In this document: one piece after another, positions 1-12,608 of the stretch
How positions within the stretch are numbered: the first letter of the stretch is position 1
Layout: each line of letters begins with the position of its first letter
Assembly: GCA_028456385.1 (NCBI GenBank)
Contig: JALNQF010000234.1
Coordinates: forward strand, 1-64,000
DNA: 64,000 nucleotides
Direction of reading: 5' to 3'
DNA from: Ophiosphaerella korrae
Taxonomy: Eukaryota > Ascomycota > Dothideomycetes > Pleosporales > Phaeosphaeriaceae
Position numbers and translations under genes: made by a program
The notes under the pieces: generated by a model
Database searches by the model: none
What the model was told of the DNA's origin: nothing
What the model saw: the letters and a program-made list of their open reading frames with translations, nothing else

Positions 1-79
<79 letters not shown>

Positions 80-105
80 CGCCCCCCCCCCCCCCCCCCC
101 CCCCC
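1..105. repeat. poly-C tract at window edge
   Basis: The first 105 bases are almost pure C, broken only by a short GC interruption near position 79. It sits exactly where the 5' part of the AA9 gene should be. It looks more like an assembly or contig-end artefact than biology, although a real homopolymer cannot be excluded. It is not a CCCTAA telomere repeat. Confidence 0.8.
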
Positions 106-148
106 TCCTTTTCCCCACACACACTGACACACACTGACACTCACCAAG

Positions 149-914
149 CTACAACCCCGACGTCGCACCAGACCCGCAATCCACGTCCCCGACGCTCGCC
201 CAACGCCCCTGGGCCTCACACAACCCCGTCCTCAACCCCACAAGCGCAGACCTCGCATGCAACACGCCCGGCACCCCCGTGCGCGCCACAATCCCCATAC
301 CCGCAGGACACGACTTTGCCGCCGTGTACGGGCCATGGATGCACACCGTAGGCCCAATGGTCGTCTGGGCAGCCGCATGTGACGGCTCGTGCACAGGGTC
401 GTCATCGTCATCGTCGGCAGCAGCGGCGCTGCGGTGGTTCAAGATTGCGGAGCGTGGGCTGTTGTCCGGGACGATACTGTCGGGCACGTGGTTCCAGGGG
501 GCGTTTGGGCGGTTCGACGGGGAGCCGAGTGTGTGGGCGGAGCGGATGCCTGGGGCGTTGCGGGACGGGGCGTATCTTGTGCGGCATGAGATTGTTAGCT
601 TGCATAGTGCGCGGCGGCCGCAGTTTTATGTGCAGTGTGTGCAGGTGGAGGTTAGTGGTGGGGGTGGGAGGGTGCCGGGGGAGGAGTATTTGGTGCGGAT
701 TCCGGGAGTGTGGAGTATGGAGCGTGAGTTTTGTCATGGGGTACAAAGGTAAAAGGCTAATGTTTGGGTAGAGCCGGAGATTAATATTGATATTTATGAC
801 GAGACGGTTGGGAATCGGACGGTGAGTTTGGGAGGGGGGGGGGTTTGGTAAGGTTGTGCTGACGGTTTTTAGGAGTATGTTATCCCTGGTCCGCCGGTTT
901 GGACGGGGTCGTGA
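149..914 (+). CDS. AA9 lytic polysaccharide monooxygenase, 5'-partial
   Basis: This is the 3' portion of a copper-dependent LPMO, a secreted enzyme that oxidatively cleaves cellulose or hemicellulose. Proposed exons are 149..723, 772..821 and 873..914. The first visible exon begins at an AG acceptor ending at 148, because a TGA lies in frame just upstream. Visible family features are the DLAC disulfide segment, the HTVGP stretch expected to hold the second copper-ligand His, the YLVRHEI strand, LHSA followed by PQFYVQC (axial Tyr region), and a C-terminus of the form PEINIDIY...IPGPPVWTGS. The signal peptide and N-terminal copper-brace His are missing because the sequence runs into poly-C. 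Splicing across both introns restores the family C-terminus. Family assignment is firm; exon ends are inferred. Confidence 0.82.
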
Positions 915-1213
915 CATGGAATGGTATGGGCTCGAGGTGGAGGTTTACAGGTTGATACTTTTGGATTCGGCTTTTGAGGAGCTGTGAGTATGAGTATGCG
1001 GTCTAAGTACTACGTCGCTAGTGGTGTCAGCTGTGGCAGACGACTCACGCAAAAAACAAAACAAAAACAAAAACAAAAACAAAAAACGGTAAAGTAAAAT
1101 ACGGCAAGAATTTAGCAAATGCTTTGTTGATGGTACCAACATCTCTTTCTATGAGGGCTCAAGGCGAACCATTCTTATACCGTTTAGGATGATGATTCTC
1201 TCCCACTATGGCA

Positions 1214-2820
1214 TCAACCAGCACGCCGCCTCTTGGTGCCGCTTGCCGCTGGCGTTCCATTAGCCCTTCTTGCCTCATCGCCACTAAAAGCCACCTCGTC
1301 GTCATTTTGTAGCTCGTATTTTCGCCTGAACTGCCCTGCACCAACTGCAACCACTTCATCTTCGCTATCACTGGCTTCAATATCCAGCAAGATTGGCATT
1401 CGAAACTCCGGCTCGCCAGCAGGCCCAAACTCCAGCGTCGAGGTCTTGATCGGCTCTATAGTCAGCACGTCAACCTCTTCGTCTTCCTGGTCAAGACGTC
1501 GCTTATGAATTTCTTCCAGGGGTTGAATATCGAACTCATCTTCGCGCTCGATGTATTCAACATTTTCTTCTACTTCGACAAAGTCTGGCGCTAGAGCCGA
1601 CCAGCGCTGAGGTTGGAGGATAGACCAGAGCCAGACCCGACCAGAGTCGACACCGACTGCAGCAACAAAGGGTCGGAAGGGGTGCCACTCTACAACGGAA
1701 AGCTCCTCCTTCGTACCTTCAAGGATCTTTACCAGACTGCCTTGGCCACGTTCCCAGACGTAGATGTGGTGATTCATCCACGTCGATGCTGTCACGTATT
1801 CACCAGTCGGACTGAATGAGACATGGTTCCACGAAAGCCTCTGCACTAGATCCTGGAACTTGTGCTCTACTTCAAGCTGCAGCGTGTCGAAATCAAACTT
1901 GGGGTCGCTGAGATCTGGCAGATGCAAGGTCCGGACGATCCTGTCGCTGGAGTTGATGACAACATCTCTCCCAGATGGAGTCAATCTGATGTAGACGATG
2001 ATGTTGTTGGTGACCCTGAAAGAATATCGCACCTCCCTCGATTCTCTATCAATAATGTTTAGCCATCCTTTGTTTGTGCCTGCTATGATGTGCTCGCCAG
2101 AGGGTGTGAAGAGGGTCATGGTAGTGGTCTGCTTTGCATCTTGCGCCGTCTGCTTTTCTGTAGCGTTATCACGCTCGAGCTGGGACCTGCGCGGTGCTGA
2201 AGACAGTGAGTGCTTCAAGGGTACGTTTCCAGACATATCGACAAGGACAGGCTGGTCTTCGAAAAGGGCGGCGACGAAGAGCATGCTAGGCGGGTTAGAC
2301 AAGAAAGTAGTTCATAATTGCATGCACTAACGGGTCCTTTGGGTGCAGCTCTGCGATGAAGATGGCCGACTCAAAGCGGACGGTACGTATGCGAGAGCCA
2401 TCGTTGAGATCCCATAGCACGACCTTCCAGTCCTGGCCGGCGCTGAGGAGATAGCGGTCGGTGGTAGACCAGCTCAGCGACTGGACCTGACGAGTGTGGC
2501 CGCGAAGTTTGCGCGCAACACCATTTGTCTCAATGTCGAAGATGACGACAATACCATCATGCTGTGATAAAGCGTCAGTCGCAGCGCAGACAGGTAGCTA
2601 ATACACGGCGGCAATCAGCATGGGAAGGGCACCTACACGGCCAGAGGCAAGCAGGTCGCCGCGGTGGCTGAAGCGAATCGACGTGGAATGGCCGCTGCCT
2701 GCTTGGTGTAAGTCACATGCAGCGTGTCAAAGAAAACATTCACTGCTCACGCAGACGGCCGGTGATGACTTCAGGGCAGTCCTGCGCCAGGACAAAGGGG
2801 TCCACCAGCGACAGATTCAT
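1214..2820 (-). CDS. swd1: COMPASS complex WD40 subunit Swd1 (RbBP5 homologue)
   Basis: Swd1 is a nuclear scaffold of the Set1/COMPASS histone H3K4 methyltransferase. The model is complement(1214..2285, 2332..2561, 2637..2698, 2751..2820), giving 477 residues. It starts MNLSLVDPFVLAQ, the usual Swd1 N-terminus, and continues through WD40 blades such as HDGIVVIFDIETNGVARKL and RQVQSLSWS. After the propeller comes WSALAPDFVEVEENVEYIERE, the hallmark segment linking Swd1/RbBP5 to its partners, then an acidic tail ending in a basic KRRR motif. All three introns have good donors and the phases close exactly. It diverges from rpb1 with about 614 bp between start codons. This is a single-copy housekeeping gene and I am confident of it. 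Confidence 0.92.
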
Positions 2821-3434
2821 GATGCCGGGCAGTGTGCGGCGTGGGGAGAGGGGTGTCACGCTCAATTGGCCGCGGCAGGAGCAGCATCTTCTTCGCACAC
2901 GCGCAGGCTGTCCATGCGCGCAGAGGGGGCCAGGTAAGCAGTGGTGCTGCTGTGGGCAATGCAAGCAGCAGTCGGCCTGGTGAGGCGTGGGTGGGTGAGG
3001 CTGCACCTTGGCTGCTTTGGGCCTAGCCCCGCCCTTCCACGCCAAGTCTGCGCCTTCTTTGTCGCCATTGTTCCCCCAGCGAGCCCGTCTCTCTGCACGA
3101 CTCCCACCTCCCTCGCCGTCACCACCAACCCATCTCCCCCGGCCGCCCTGTTATCGGTGAGCGCGTCTTCCACCTCTACGGCCCCGCTTGCGCTCTCCCC
3201 AGCGCCCTAATATCGCGCGCCAGCCTCCCGCTGCCCGGCGCGACACACCGCGAGGCCCTGTGCAGCTAAGCCCTTTACCTGTGGGCCTATTCTTCAACGG
3301 CACCCACCCGCCCACATACCTACCACGGCAGACTTACTTACTACTTGATACGCGGACGAGGTCCGCGACGGGCTCCCGCCTGAACTCGTCTTCCGTGCTC
3401 TTTTGCCCACCCGCAACCACAACTCTCGACCACC
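2821..3434. promoter_or_regulatory. shared swd1/rpb1 divergent promoter region
   Basis: The 614 bp between the two start codons should hold both 5' UTRs and promoters. It is GC-rich with pyrimidine-rich stretches on the rpb1 side, as is common upstream of fungal housekeeping genes. I see no TATA box at a usual distance. Several short reading frames occur but none looks coding. Confidence 0.6.
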
Positions 3435-6400
3435 ATGCCGCCCGGCGCGCCAGCGCAGTCGAAATGTCCGCTCCGGACCATCAAGGAGATCCAGTTTGGC
3501 CTCCTTTCACCCGAGGAGATCAAGGCCATGAGCGTGGTGCACATCATCTACCCCGAGACCATGGATGAGCAGCACCAGAAGCCGCGTGAACAGGGCCTCA
3601 ACGACCCCAAGCTTGGCACCATTGACCGCATGTATCAGTGCGCGACGTGCAAGGAGGATATTGCCGTCTGCCCTGGTCACTTTGGCCACATTGAGCTCGC
3701 CACGCCCGTTTTTCACGTCGGTAAGTATTCTGCTTGCACGCGAACGCGAGGCAGCAGCGCTAATTAGCACAGGTTTCGTCGTCAAGATCAAGAAGCTTCT
3801 CGAAACAGTGTGCCACAACTGCGGACTGATTCTCGCTGACTACGTAAGCCTTCCTTGTGAAGACATTTGCGCAGTTGCTGGAATCACACGTACTGACTAT
3901 CACCTCTAGAATCATCCAGATTGGGCAAGCGCAATCAGGACCAAAGATTCAAAGAAGCGTTTTGACAAGATCTGGCGCATGTCCAGGACGCGCAATGTTT
4001 GTGAGCAGGATGTTGGTGAAGAAGACCCCAAGAAACAGCCCAAGATCGCGCACGGCGGTTGTGGCAACAACCAGCCGGATACGATTCGCAAGGAAGGCCT
4101 CAAGCTGACCGCAACGTACAAGCCAAAGAAGAAGGAGGACGACGATGGCCAAGGCGAACGCAAAGAGGTCCTTACCCCGCAGAATGCACTGAACATCTTC
4201 AAGCTCCTATCAGACAATACTCTCCAGTTGCTTGGCCTGAATGCCGACTACGCCCGTCCGGAGTGGATGATCATGACTGTTCTTCCCGTTCCCCCGCCTC
4301 CAGTGCGCCCTAGTATTTCCGTTGATGGTACAGGCCAGGGCATGCGTGGAGAAGATGATTTGACCTACAAGCTAGGCGACATCATTCGCGCCAATGGTCG
4401 TGTACAGGAGTGTATCCAGGATGGTTCGCCCCAGCACGTTCTCAACGAATTCGAGGCTTTAGTCCAGTATCATGTTGCCACTTACATGGACAATGACGCC
4501 AATGGTGTTCCTCAGGCCATGCAAAAGTCTGGTCGTCCGCTAAAGACAATTCGAGGCCGATTAAAGGGCAAAGAGGGTCGACTCCGAGGAAACTTGATGG
4601 GTAAGCGTGTTGACTTTTCTGCACGTACGGTCATCACTGGCGATCCCAACTTGTCTATCGACCAAGTCGGTGTGCCTCGCTCTATTGCGCGTACTCTCAC
4701 CTACCCGGAAGTTGTGACCAAATTCAACATTAGCAAACTCACAGCGCTCGTCCGCAACGGACCAAACCAGCACCCCGGTGCCAATTATGTCATCAAGTCT
4801 GACGGTGTTCGTCTGGATCTCAAGCACAACAAAAACCTCGACGATTTGCGATTGCAATATGGATGGAAAGTCGAACGCCACATTGATGATGACGATGTTA
4901 TCGTCTTCAATCGTCAACCTTCTCTGCACAAAGAGTCTATGATGGGTCACCGTGTCTACGTCATGCCGTACTCAACATTCCGTATGAACCTCTCTGTCAC
5001 TTCTCCGTACAACGCCGATTTCGACGGCGACGAGATGAATCTCCACGTACCCCAGAGCGACGAGACGCGCGCTGAGATCAAGAATCTCTGCATGGTTCCT
5101 AAACAGATTGTTTCGCCACAGAAGAACCAGCCTTTGATGGGTATTGTACAGGACACGCTTCTTGGTATCTACAAGATGAGTCGTCGTGACAACTTTTTGC
5201 CAATCGAACAGGTCATGTGCATCATGATGTGGGTGCCAGATTGGGATGGTATCGTTCCTGAACCTGCCATTCTCAAGCCTCGCCCGCTTTGGACTGGAAA
5301 GCAGATCATTAGTCTGGCTTTCGCGAAAGAAGTCAACATCTTCCGTGGTGATGACGACTCAAAGCCATCTCCCTACAATGATGCAAAAGACAAGAGCTTG
5401 ATGATTCTGGGTGGTGAGCTTGTTTTTGGATCTGTCACCAAGAAGATTGTCGGTGCCACAGCTGGTGGTGTCATCCATATCATCTTCAATGAGCTAAGCT
5501 CCGGGGATGCCGTTAAATTCTTCAATGCCTGCCAGCGCATCGTCAATTGGTGGCTGTTGCATCACGGCTTTAGCTTGGGTATTGGTGATACCGTTCCAGA
5601 TCCGGCGACTGCGGACTTGATTGCTTCAGAAGTTGCCAAAGCGAAGGCCAAGGTCGAAGATATCGTGAAAGAAGCTACCAAAGACGAGCTCGAGCCTCTG
5701 CCCGGTATGACGATTCGTGGCACCTTCGAATCCAAGGTTCAGAAATTCCTGAACGAAGGTCGTGAAGGTGGTGGTACTGCTGCACAAAACAGTCTGAAGG
5801 ATTTCAACAACGTTGTCCAGACGGTCATTTCAGGTTCCAAAGGTTCTACTGTCAATATCTCGCAAATGGTGTCTCTTGTCGGACAACAAGCTGTAGAAGG
5901 ACAACGTATTCCCTTCGGATTCAAATATCGGACGCTTCCACATTTCACCAAAGACGACTACTCTCCAGAGTCGCGAGGCTTTGTGGAGAATTCTTATTTG
6001 CGTGGTCTAACGCCATCAGAGTTCTTTTTCCACGCTATGGCTGGTCGTGAGGGTCTGATTGATACTGCTGTCAAGACTGCCGAGACGGGTTACATCCAGC
6101 GTCGTTTGGTCAAGGCTCTTGAAGATGTCATGGTGAAGTACGACGGCACGGTTCGAAACTCTCTTGGCGACATCATCGAATTCATCTATGGTGAAGATGG
6201 TCTGGACGGTGCCCACATCGAGAACCAAAAGATTGATCATATCACAATCTCGGATGCCAAGTTTGAAGCGACCTACAAGGTTGATTTTATGAGCGATAAC
6301 AAATTCCCTATTCCCTCAAGTAAGCTAGCAGGTGCCTCAGAGTTTCAAGGCGACCTTGAGGTACAATTCAATCTCGATGCGGAATTTGAGCAGATCAAGA

Positions 6401-8891
6401 AGGACCGAGAGTGGTTACGAACGGTTATCGGTCAAGACGACAGCCAGCAATTCCAGCTGCCGTTGAACATTGCACGCATGATCGAATCCGCACAAGCAAG
6501 ATTCAACATCAAGCCAAGCTCAGTGAGCAACCTACATCCCAGCGAAGTCGTCACCCAAGTTCGAGATCTGCTAGATCGATTGGTTGTCATCCGTGGAAAT
6601 GACCCATTGTCCCAAGAGGCACAAGCGAGCGCTACGCACCTTTTCAAATGTCATCTACGCTCCCGCCTCGCTTTCAAGCGTCTTGTTATGCAGAACCATC
6701 TGTCAAAGAAGGCACTTGATTATATCTTAGGAGAGCTGCAAGACCGCTTCCTTAAGGCTGCTGTTGCTCCAGGTGAAATGGTGGGTGTCCTTGCCGCTCA
6801 ATCTATTGGTGAGCCTGCCACACAAATGACCTTGAACACTTTCCATTTTGCTGGTGTGTCATCTAAGAACGTCACCCTCGGTGTTCCTCGTCTCAAAGAA
6901 ATTCTAAACATTGCTGCCAATATCAAGACTCCATCTATGCTTGTTCGTCAAGCAAACAAGGGCAGCGGGCAGCAGGAAGCAAAGGTTCTTCGAAGTCGAA
7001 TCGAATTGACCACTTTACGTTCCTTGACTCAATCCGTTGAGCTCTATTACGATCCAGATATCCAGTCTACCCTCGTAGAAGCTGATCAGGACATGGTTGA
7101 ATCCTACTTCATTCTGCCAGAAGAGGATGAGGTTATTGAATCACAATCTAAGTGGCTTCTCCGTGTCATCCTTGACCGCAAGAAATTGCTGGACAAGAAC
7201 ATCAGCATTAGCGAGGTTGCTGGTAGGATCAAAGAAGAGTTCAAGCCTAATCTGGCTGTCATCTTCAGTGACGAGAATGCTGATGAGCAAATCATGCGTG
7301 TTCGTTTCATCTGGGACGGAAATCTGAAACAGGACGACGAGGATGAAGACGAACGTGACGAGAAATGGATGCGTAAGCTTGAGAAGCATCTTTTGGATGA
7401 CGTGATCCTGCGCGGTGTCCGGGGTGTAGAGCGTGCCTTCATTCGAGAGGACAACATTGTCGTTGAGAATCCGGATAGGTCTCTCATCCTATCTAAGAAC
7501 GATCCTCGCTGCAAGGAGTGGGTTCTTGATACGACAGGAACTGCGTTGGCCGAGGTGCTCGCTATTGACGGTGTGGACTCCTCCAAGACATACTCAAACT
7601 CCTTCATTGAAATTCTTGGTGTATTGGGTATTGAGGCAGCACGAGCTGGTCTTCTCCATGAATTGGGCATGGTCTTGTCCTTCGATGGTTCTTACGTCAA
7701 TCACCGACATATGGCCCTACTTGTCGATATCATGACGCAACGAGGGTTGCTCATGGCCATCACCCGTCATGGTATCAACCGCAACGATACAGGTGCACTG
7801 ATGCGTTGTTCTTTCGAAGAGACGGTCGAAATTCTGCTCGAAGCTGCTGGGTTTGGTGAACTTGACGACTGCCGTGGTGTGTCAGAAAACATCATGCTTG
7901 GTCAGCTAGCACCCATGGGCACTGGAGAGTTCGATGTTGTCATGGACAACTCCATGCTCCTCACTATGGTGGAGGATAACTCCAAGGGTATGGGCGCGGC
8001 TGCTGCTGGCAATTACAGAGATATTGGTGCGGACACTCCCTACGACCTGGGCTCTCCAACCTACGAAGGAGGCCTTGGAATGGGTGGATACGAGGCGGCC
8101 TTCTCTCCTCTCGCTGCTGCAGGTGTGGGTGATGAAGGCGGTTTCACTCAGTATGGAGGAGGAAGCTACGGTGATGGAGGCTTCAGCCCGTATGCTGGTG
8201 CACGAAGCCCTGGTATTGCTGGAGCAATGTCTCCTGGCTTCTTGGGCCAAAGTCCGGTGTCGCCCGGCTTCTCGCCAACCTCGCCGGCATACTCGCCAAC
8301 CTCTCCAGGCATCAGCAGCCCACGCTTTGGCGCTACTTCTCCTTCATTTGGCGCGACCAGCCCGCAATACTCGCCCACATCACCTGGTCTGTCTCCAACA
8401 TCACCAAGCTACAACTCTCCCACATCTCCCAGCTACTCGCCAACTTCGCCCCGTTATTCACCAACATCTCCATCGTTCTCACCGACGTCGCCAACTTACA
8501 GCCCGACGTCACCAGCACACCTTGGAGCCACATCGCCCTACTACAGTCCTACTTCGCCGCGTTTCAGCCCTACATCCCCGCAGTACAGTCCAACCAGTCC
8601 CCAATTCAACCCAAGCAGCGAAAGGCGCTCTCCAGCATCACCCACGTCGCCCACCTTCAGCCCCACGAGCCCGACGTACTCGCCCACCAGTCCAGCTGGC
8701 AATCCACAATACTCGCCGACATCGCCACGATACTCTCCTACCTCTCCAGGCTCAGCGCCATACTCGGCTGACCAGAGGTGGTCACCGACCAGCCCGACGT
8801 ACTCGCCAACGTAAGTCCCATGGCCATAGTTGTGCAATCCCCTATCTTCACATGAGACTAATAAATATATAGGTCCCCCAAACAGAACTAA
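3435..8891 (+). CDS. rpb1: DNA-directed RNA polymerase II largest subunit RPB1
   Basis: RPB1 is the catalytic largest subunit of nuclear RNA polymerase II. The model is 3435..3720, 3773..3843, 3910..8810, 8873..8891, giving 1758 residues. Visible landmarks are the N-terminal zinc-binding clamp ([17 protein letters not shown], then CHNCG), the catalytic loop [15 protein letters not shown] with its three metal-binding Asp residues, and the bridge-helix/trigger-loop region ([19 protein letters not shown]). A CTD of YSPTSPx-type repeats starts near 8250. The open frame would stop at 8812-8814, but GTAAGT at 8811 and an AG at 8871-8872 add a last exon that completes ...SPTSPKQN and is preferred. 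The start ATG sits in ACCATGC. Identity is certain; the last small exon is a strong inference. Confidence 0.97.
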
Positions 8892-9972
8892 AGTTTCAAT
8901 GATGGTTCCGCGAATGCACATTCGGAATTTGATTTGTAAGCAAAGGGTCTCACCTTGCTTTGTACAAAAGTTATCTTCGCTCTGCGGGTGGCTGACTTTT
9001 GGTGACCTCAGCAGCTACACAGCGTAGCTCGACCACACCAAAAGCTGCTCGACGCCTCACGGCCACCGTCACACGACAGTCCGATGAACACGGTGTACCT
9101 TTAACTAGGCCCACGCCCTCTTCCCCGGCCCCTGCCAACGATCAACGGCTGTCTTTTCATCCTTTTTAATACATCATCTCATTTCCTTCCAAAAACCAAA
9201 CTGTACAACACAGACTGTGCTTGACGCACAAGTACCTAAAAATCGTCCCTTTCGCGTACACCTCAAGACTGACCCGAATATCTTGCATCATACAGTTACA
9301 TCATGCGTGGAGTCCTACCGGCGTTTACTTCTGCTTTTCCGTCCCCTTTTTCCCTTGATCTTTTTTTTTTTTTTTTTTTTTTTTGCCGAACACCACATGA
9401 GTTGGTGGATTTTTGAGGCTGATGTGGCGTTTTTGGGTTGAGTGAAGACTCGATGGTTTGATGTGTGGTTTTGTACGTGCGGTTTAGATCATGCTGCCCG
9501 TCAAATTGCTTGGGCTTTTTATTCGTTTGCGCTGGAGACGTGAGGGAGTGGGATGCGGTTTATTAGTGGTGGGAGGACACGGTTGAGTGCGAGTAGTGCG
9601 ATGCACAGAAGAGATAATGGAACCGACGGATTCATGCCATGCTTAGGTCGTACTTGCTGTCTTGGTGATGTGATTACGTCCACCTCTCTTCCCACGCCTC
9701 ACTTTGTGGAAATCGACGCTCAAGACATCAAGCCTTGCCATTCAATAACAAACTACGATTTAGCTACAGCCTTTGTGCAGACGGTGCCAGCAAGGGTATA
9801 TAGACATGCAAAAACCACGCCAACGGAAGCCAAAAACAATCACCCTCGATCGCTACACAAAAACACGACTAGTAATTTCCCCCAGCGCCTACTAAATTAC
9901 CCAATCCACACGCATGCGGCTACTCAAATCTAGTTACACCAGCCCCGTCACACGCGCTGAGCCGGTTTTGCT
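8892..9972. other. intergenic, convergent gene ends
   Basis: About 1.1 kb separates the stops of rpb1 and the Crh gene and should hold their 3' UTRs. A T-tract of about 24 lies at 9361-9384. Short frames here are not supported as genes and no repeat family was recognised. Confidence 0.6.
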
Positions 9973-11183
9973 TTACACTTTGTTGTAGTGCTGCGCGCCG
10001 CCAGCCATGCCAAACCTGCCGCCCTGCATTTGCCGCTTGTACTCCTGCAGCTCGGCGGCCTCCTTCTGCTCGTCCGCGAGCAGCGCAGCGTGTTCCTTGC
10101 GCCCGGCGCGACGCTGCTTGACGCAGCAGAACGCCATGATGCACAGCAGCACTACAAACACGCCAACGGAGCTGGCGATGATGCCGATCTTGGCGCCCTG
10201 CGAGAGCGCCGCCCAGCGATTGCGCACGCCGGAGGGTGCCTGGATTTCCTGTAGGACTTCGGATTTGCCGCCTCTAATTTGGGGTTAGTGGGTGTGTGTG
10301 TGTGTGGATGAATGAATGAACGGGGTGGGGGGGAGGGGGGGATAACGCACTTTATGACTTTGACTTTTTCCCAGGAGCCTGAGGCGTCCATGCCGTCCCA
10401 GGAGTATTCTTTGGCGTCGGTGTAGTCCTGCGCGTACACGGTTTGGACTTGCATTTGGAAGGGCCCGGCTTTGAAGTCGGTTTCGCCGCCCGCCCATTCG
10501 ACGACGCCGCGCTGGTTGTTCTTGACGTCGCCACCCGCCCACATGCCCAGGCGCACGTTCATGGGCGTCTGCGGGTAATTCTTGCCGCCAAGAGCCTGTG
10601 CGGGGACCAATTCGCGCAGCATATTGTCATCGAGCCACCACTGGATGCGGTCCTTGGTCCAGTCGATGGTGTAGTTGTGGAAGTCTTGTTGCGGCGCCTT
10701 GTCCATTTTGTATTCCTTGCCGCGGTCAAAGGCCGAGATGTTGCCCTTGCCGAAGTAGTTGGTGTACACGTGGGTAGTGTTGCTGCCAAGGAATTCCCAG
10801 TCGACTTCGTCGAGCGCTTCAGATTGGAGGATGGCGGAGCTGATGATACCTTGGCCTACGGCGGCCTTCATGATGACCTCTAGGCGGCCGAAGAGCATAT
10901 AGAATTTAGATTGGACCATGGGGGCGTCGCCGGAGCGCTCAATGGTGAAGGTTGCGCCGCCTTTCTCGTCCCAGCCGATTTTGCCGTTGTTCTGCTTATT
11001 CCAGACCTTGTCGTTGGAGGGGATGCCCGTATTTCGGAAGAGGAAGGTGGCATTGCTGCCGAGCGCCTGCATGGAGGGGCAGCCGGTGGTGTTGAGCGGA
11101 TTGCAGTTGGTATGTGTCTGGGCCAGCGTCATGGGGACGAGGGATGCGAGCGCCGCAACAGCGGCCACTGCGAAGGACTTCAT
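9973..11183 (-). CDS. Crh-type GH16 chitin-glucan transglycosylase
   Basis: This family cross-links chitin to beta-1,6/1,3-glucan at the cell wall. The model is complement(9973..10273, 10351..11183), giving 377 residues with one 77 bp intron. It starts MKSFAVAAVAALASLVPMTLAQ, a clear signal peptide, followed by a short Cys-containing region. The GH16 jelly roll carries the active site DEVDWEFLGSN (DExDxE: two catalytic Glu and an assisting Asp). WTKDRIQWWLDD and the GVVEWAGGETDF strand are also typical of Crh/Utr2. The C-terminus has one membrane helix (IGIIASSVGVFVVLLCIMAF) and a charged cytosolic tail, so it looks membrane-anchored rather than GPI-anchored. No CBM18 module is visible. Splicing skips a low-complexity stretch that would otherwise read as repeated residues. 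Confidence 0.9.
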
Positions 11184-12608
11184 GATGTGTGTGAATGTGG
11201 CTGGCTGGTTCCGTGGAGAGACTGTATGGTTGATAGAAGGAGTGTGGTGCCGCACGTATACCAGACGCGCAGTGTATAGCAGGGAGAGGGACAAGCAAGG
11301 AGTGACTGGGGCCAAACAGCAAACAACAGTGAATGAGTGTGGGATCTCGCGAGGAGAAAAGGGAACAGCAGCGCCAACTAGCAACTATCTAACCAGCTAC
11401 TACAGCCAAGGGAGCGTCAGGAGTGTTTGGAGTAGCTCGAGGTCAAGTGCACGATATGCCCGGCCCTGCAGATTAAGGAGTAGACTAGTGCACGCATGCC
11501 CTTATCTTGATCGCCATTGGCTCATGCGCATTAAACTACAAACAGCGTACATGACGATCCCCCTTTGTTCGCCTCTTTATCGCCCATCGCCCACCAGCAA
11601 TCGCCGTGCACAACTCTGCACGACTTTACGCGCTGCCGCTGACGATGCCCTCGTCCATTGAAGCTTCTCACCGTCTGTGCCATTAGGCCGCCGATATGCA
11701 ACCGCGGGAGGCGTGCGCCACCGCGATGCCAAGGTGATGTGAAACACGGCCGTGCACCGCACTTGCACCTCCATCTGCCCGTCATCTCTACATGGCGCTG
11801 TACCCGACTTATTATTACACCGGCGCGAAACTCGACATGATTAGCCCTTGCCCTGTTTAGCACTGCGCCCGGTCGTTCATCCTGGGGTATCTCTTATCGT
11901 GGCTGGGCTGTGGTGCTTTGGAGATGTGTGAGCCTTGCGAACTGTTTTCTTGGCGTGTTACGACTGGGTGTGGCGGTTTGATCATGGCTAGGCATGCGGT
12001 TTTGCGACGGGTGAGGGACGCTCGTCGACATCCCTCGCCGTGCACGAATGGCTGTCTTTGGGGAAGGGAACTGAGGCCGTGTTGAGGGAGTGAAGTTAGG
12101 CGAAACGGCAGTTCACGAGTTGAGATATTCCAATACAGGTACCTGTAGGCTAAGAGCAAGCTCAATGCTAACCTGATAAAGTGGCACTACCTAGGTTTGC
12201 TTACACAGATGATCCAAGATCGGTCCGTAATCCATCAAGCTTTGTGTCGACTCCAACCTGTCAACATTGCCCCATACTTTTCTAAGCTGGCTGATCCTCT
12301 ACCTCTCTCTGCTCCCCTAGCTTCCCAAGTACTACCGTTGAGCCGGTGTGTAGGGGATAGCAACCCATCTCATCTTTCCGGAGTGCAGAAGAGCAACGAG
12401 TTACTTGTTGTCACTCAAGCAGAACAGTTCAATGGCATCCGATCGATTTTATTCTTGCCTAACTGAAGATTGTATATAATGGATAATGAGAGATAAGTTG
12501 AGTATCTCCCCCTGAGTCCGAACATATCCTCGTTCGGGCCAGTATCTCCAAATGCAGAATGTTGCACCTTCCTTCAGCACCGGCACACCGCGTATCCAAG
12601 TGCGGCGG
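11184..12608. other. intergenic region upstream of the Crh gene
   Basis: This 1.4 kb holds the Crh gene's 5' flank and the downstream flank of the next gene. Several reading frames of 60-110 codons exist, but none has recognisable domains or a signal of coding bias. I see no RNA gene or transposon ends. Confidence 0.55.

Noticed and set aside
1..105. Telomere
   Set aside because: Poly-C lacks the CCCTAA unit expected for ascomycete telomeres.
1071..1091. Possible microsatellite AAAAAC
   Set aside because: Only a few units of CAAAAA; too short to list as a repeat feature.
2620..3210. Overlapping ORFs between swd1 and rpb1
   Set aside because: GC-rich promoter and intron sequence with no domains; several overlap real swd1 exons.
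8812..8814. In-frame TAA as the end of RPB1
   Set aside because: It lies inside a GTAAGT donor. Splicing to 8873 restores a normal CTD end (SPTSPKQN).
3507..8921. Many antisense and alternate-frame ORFs over rpb1
   Set aside because: They are shadows of a strongly conserved gene; biased codon use creates open frames on the other strand.
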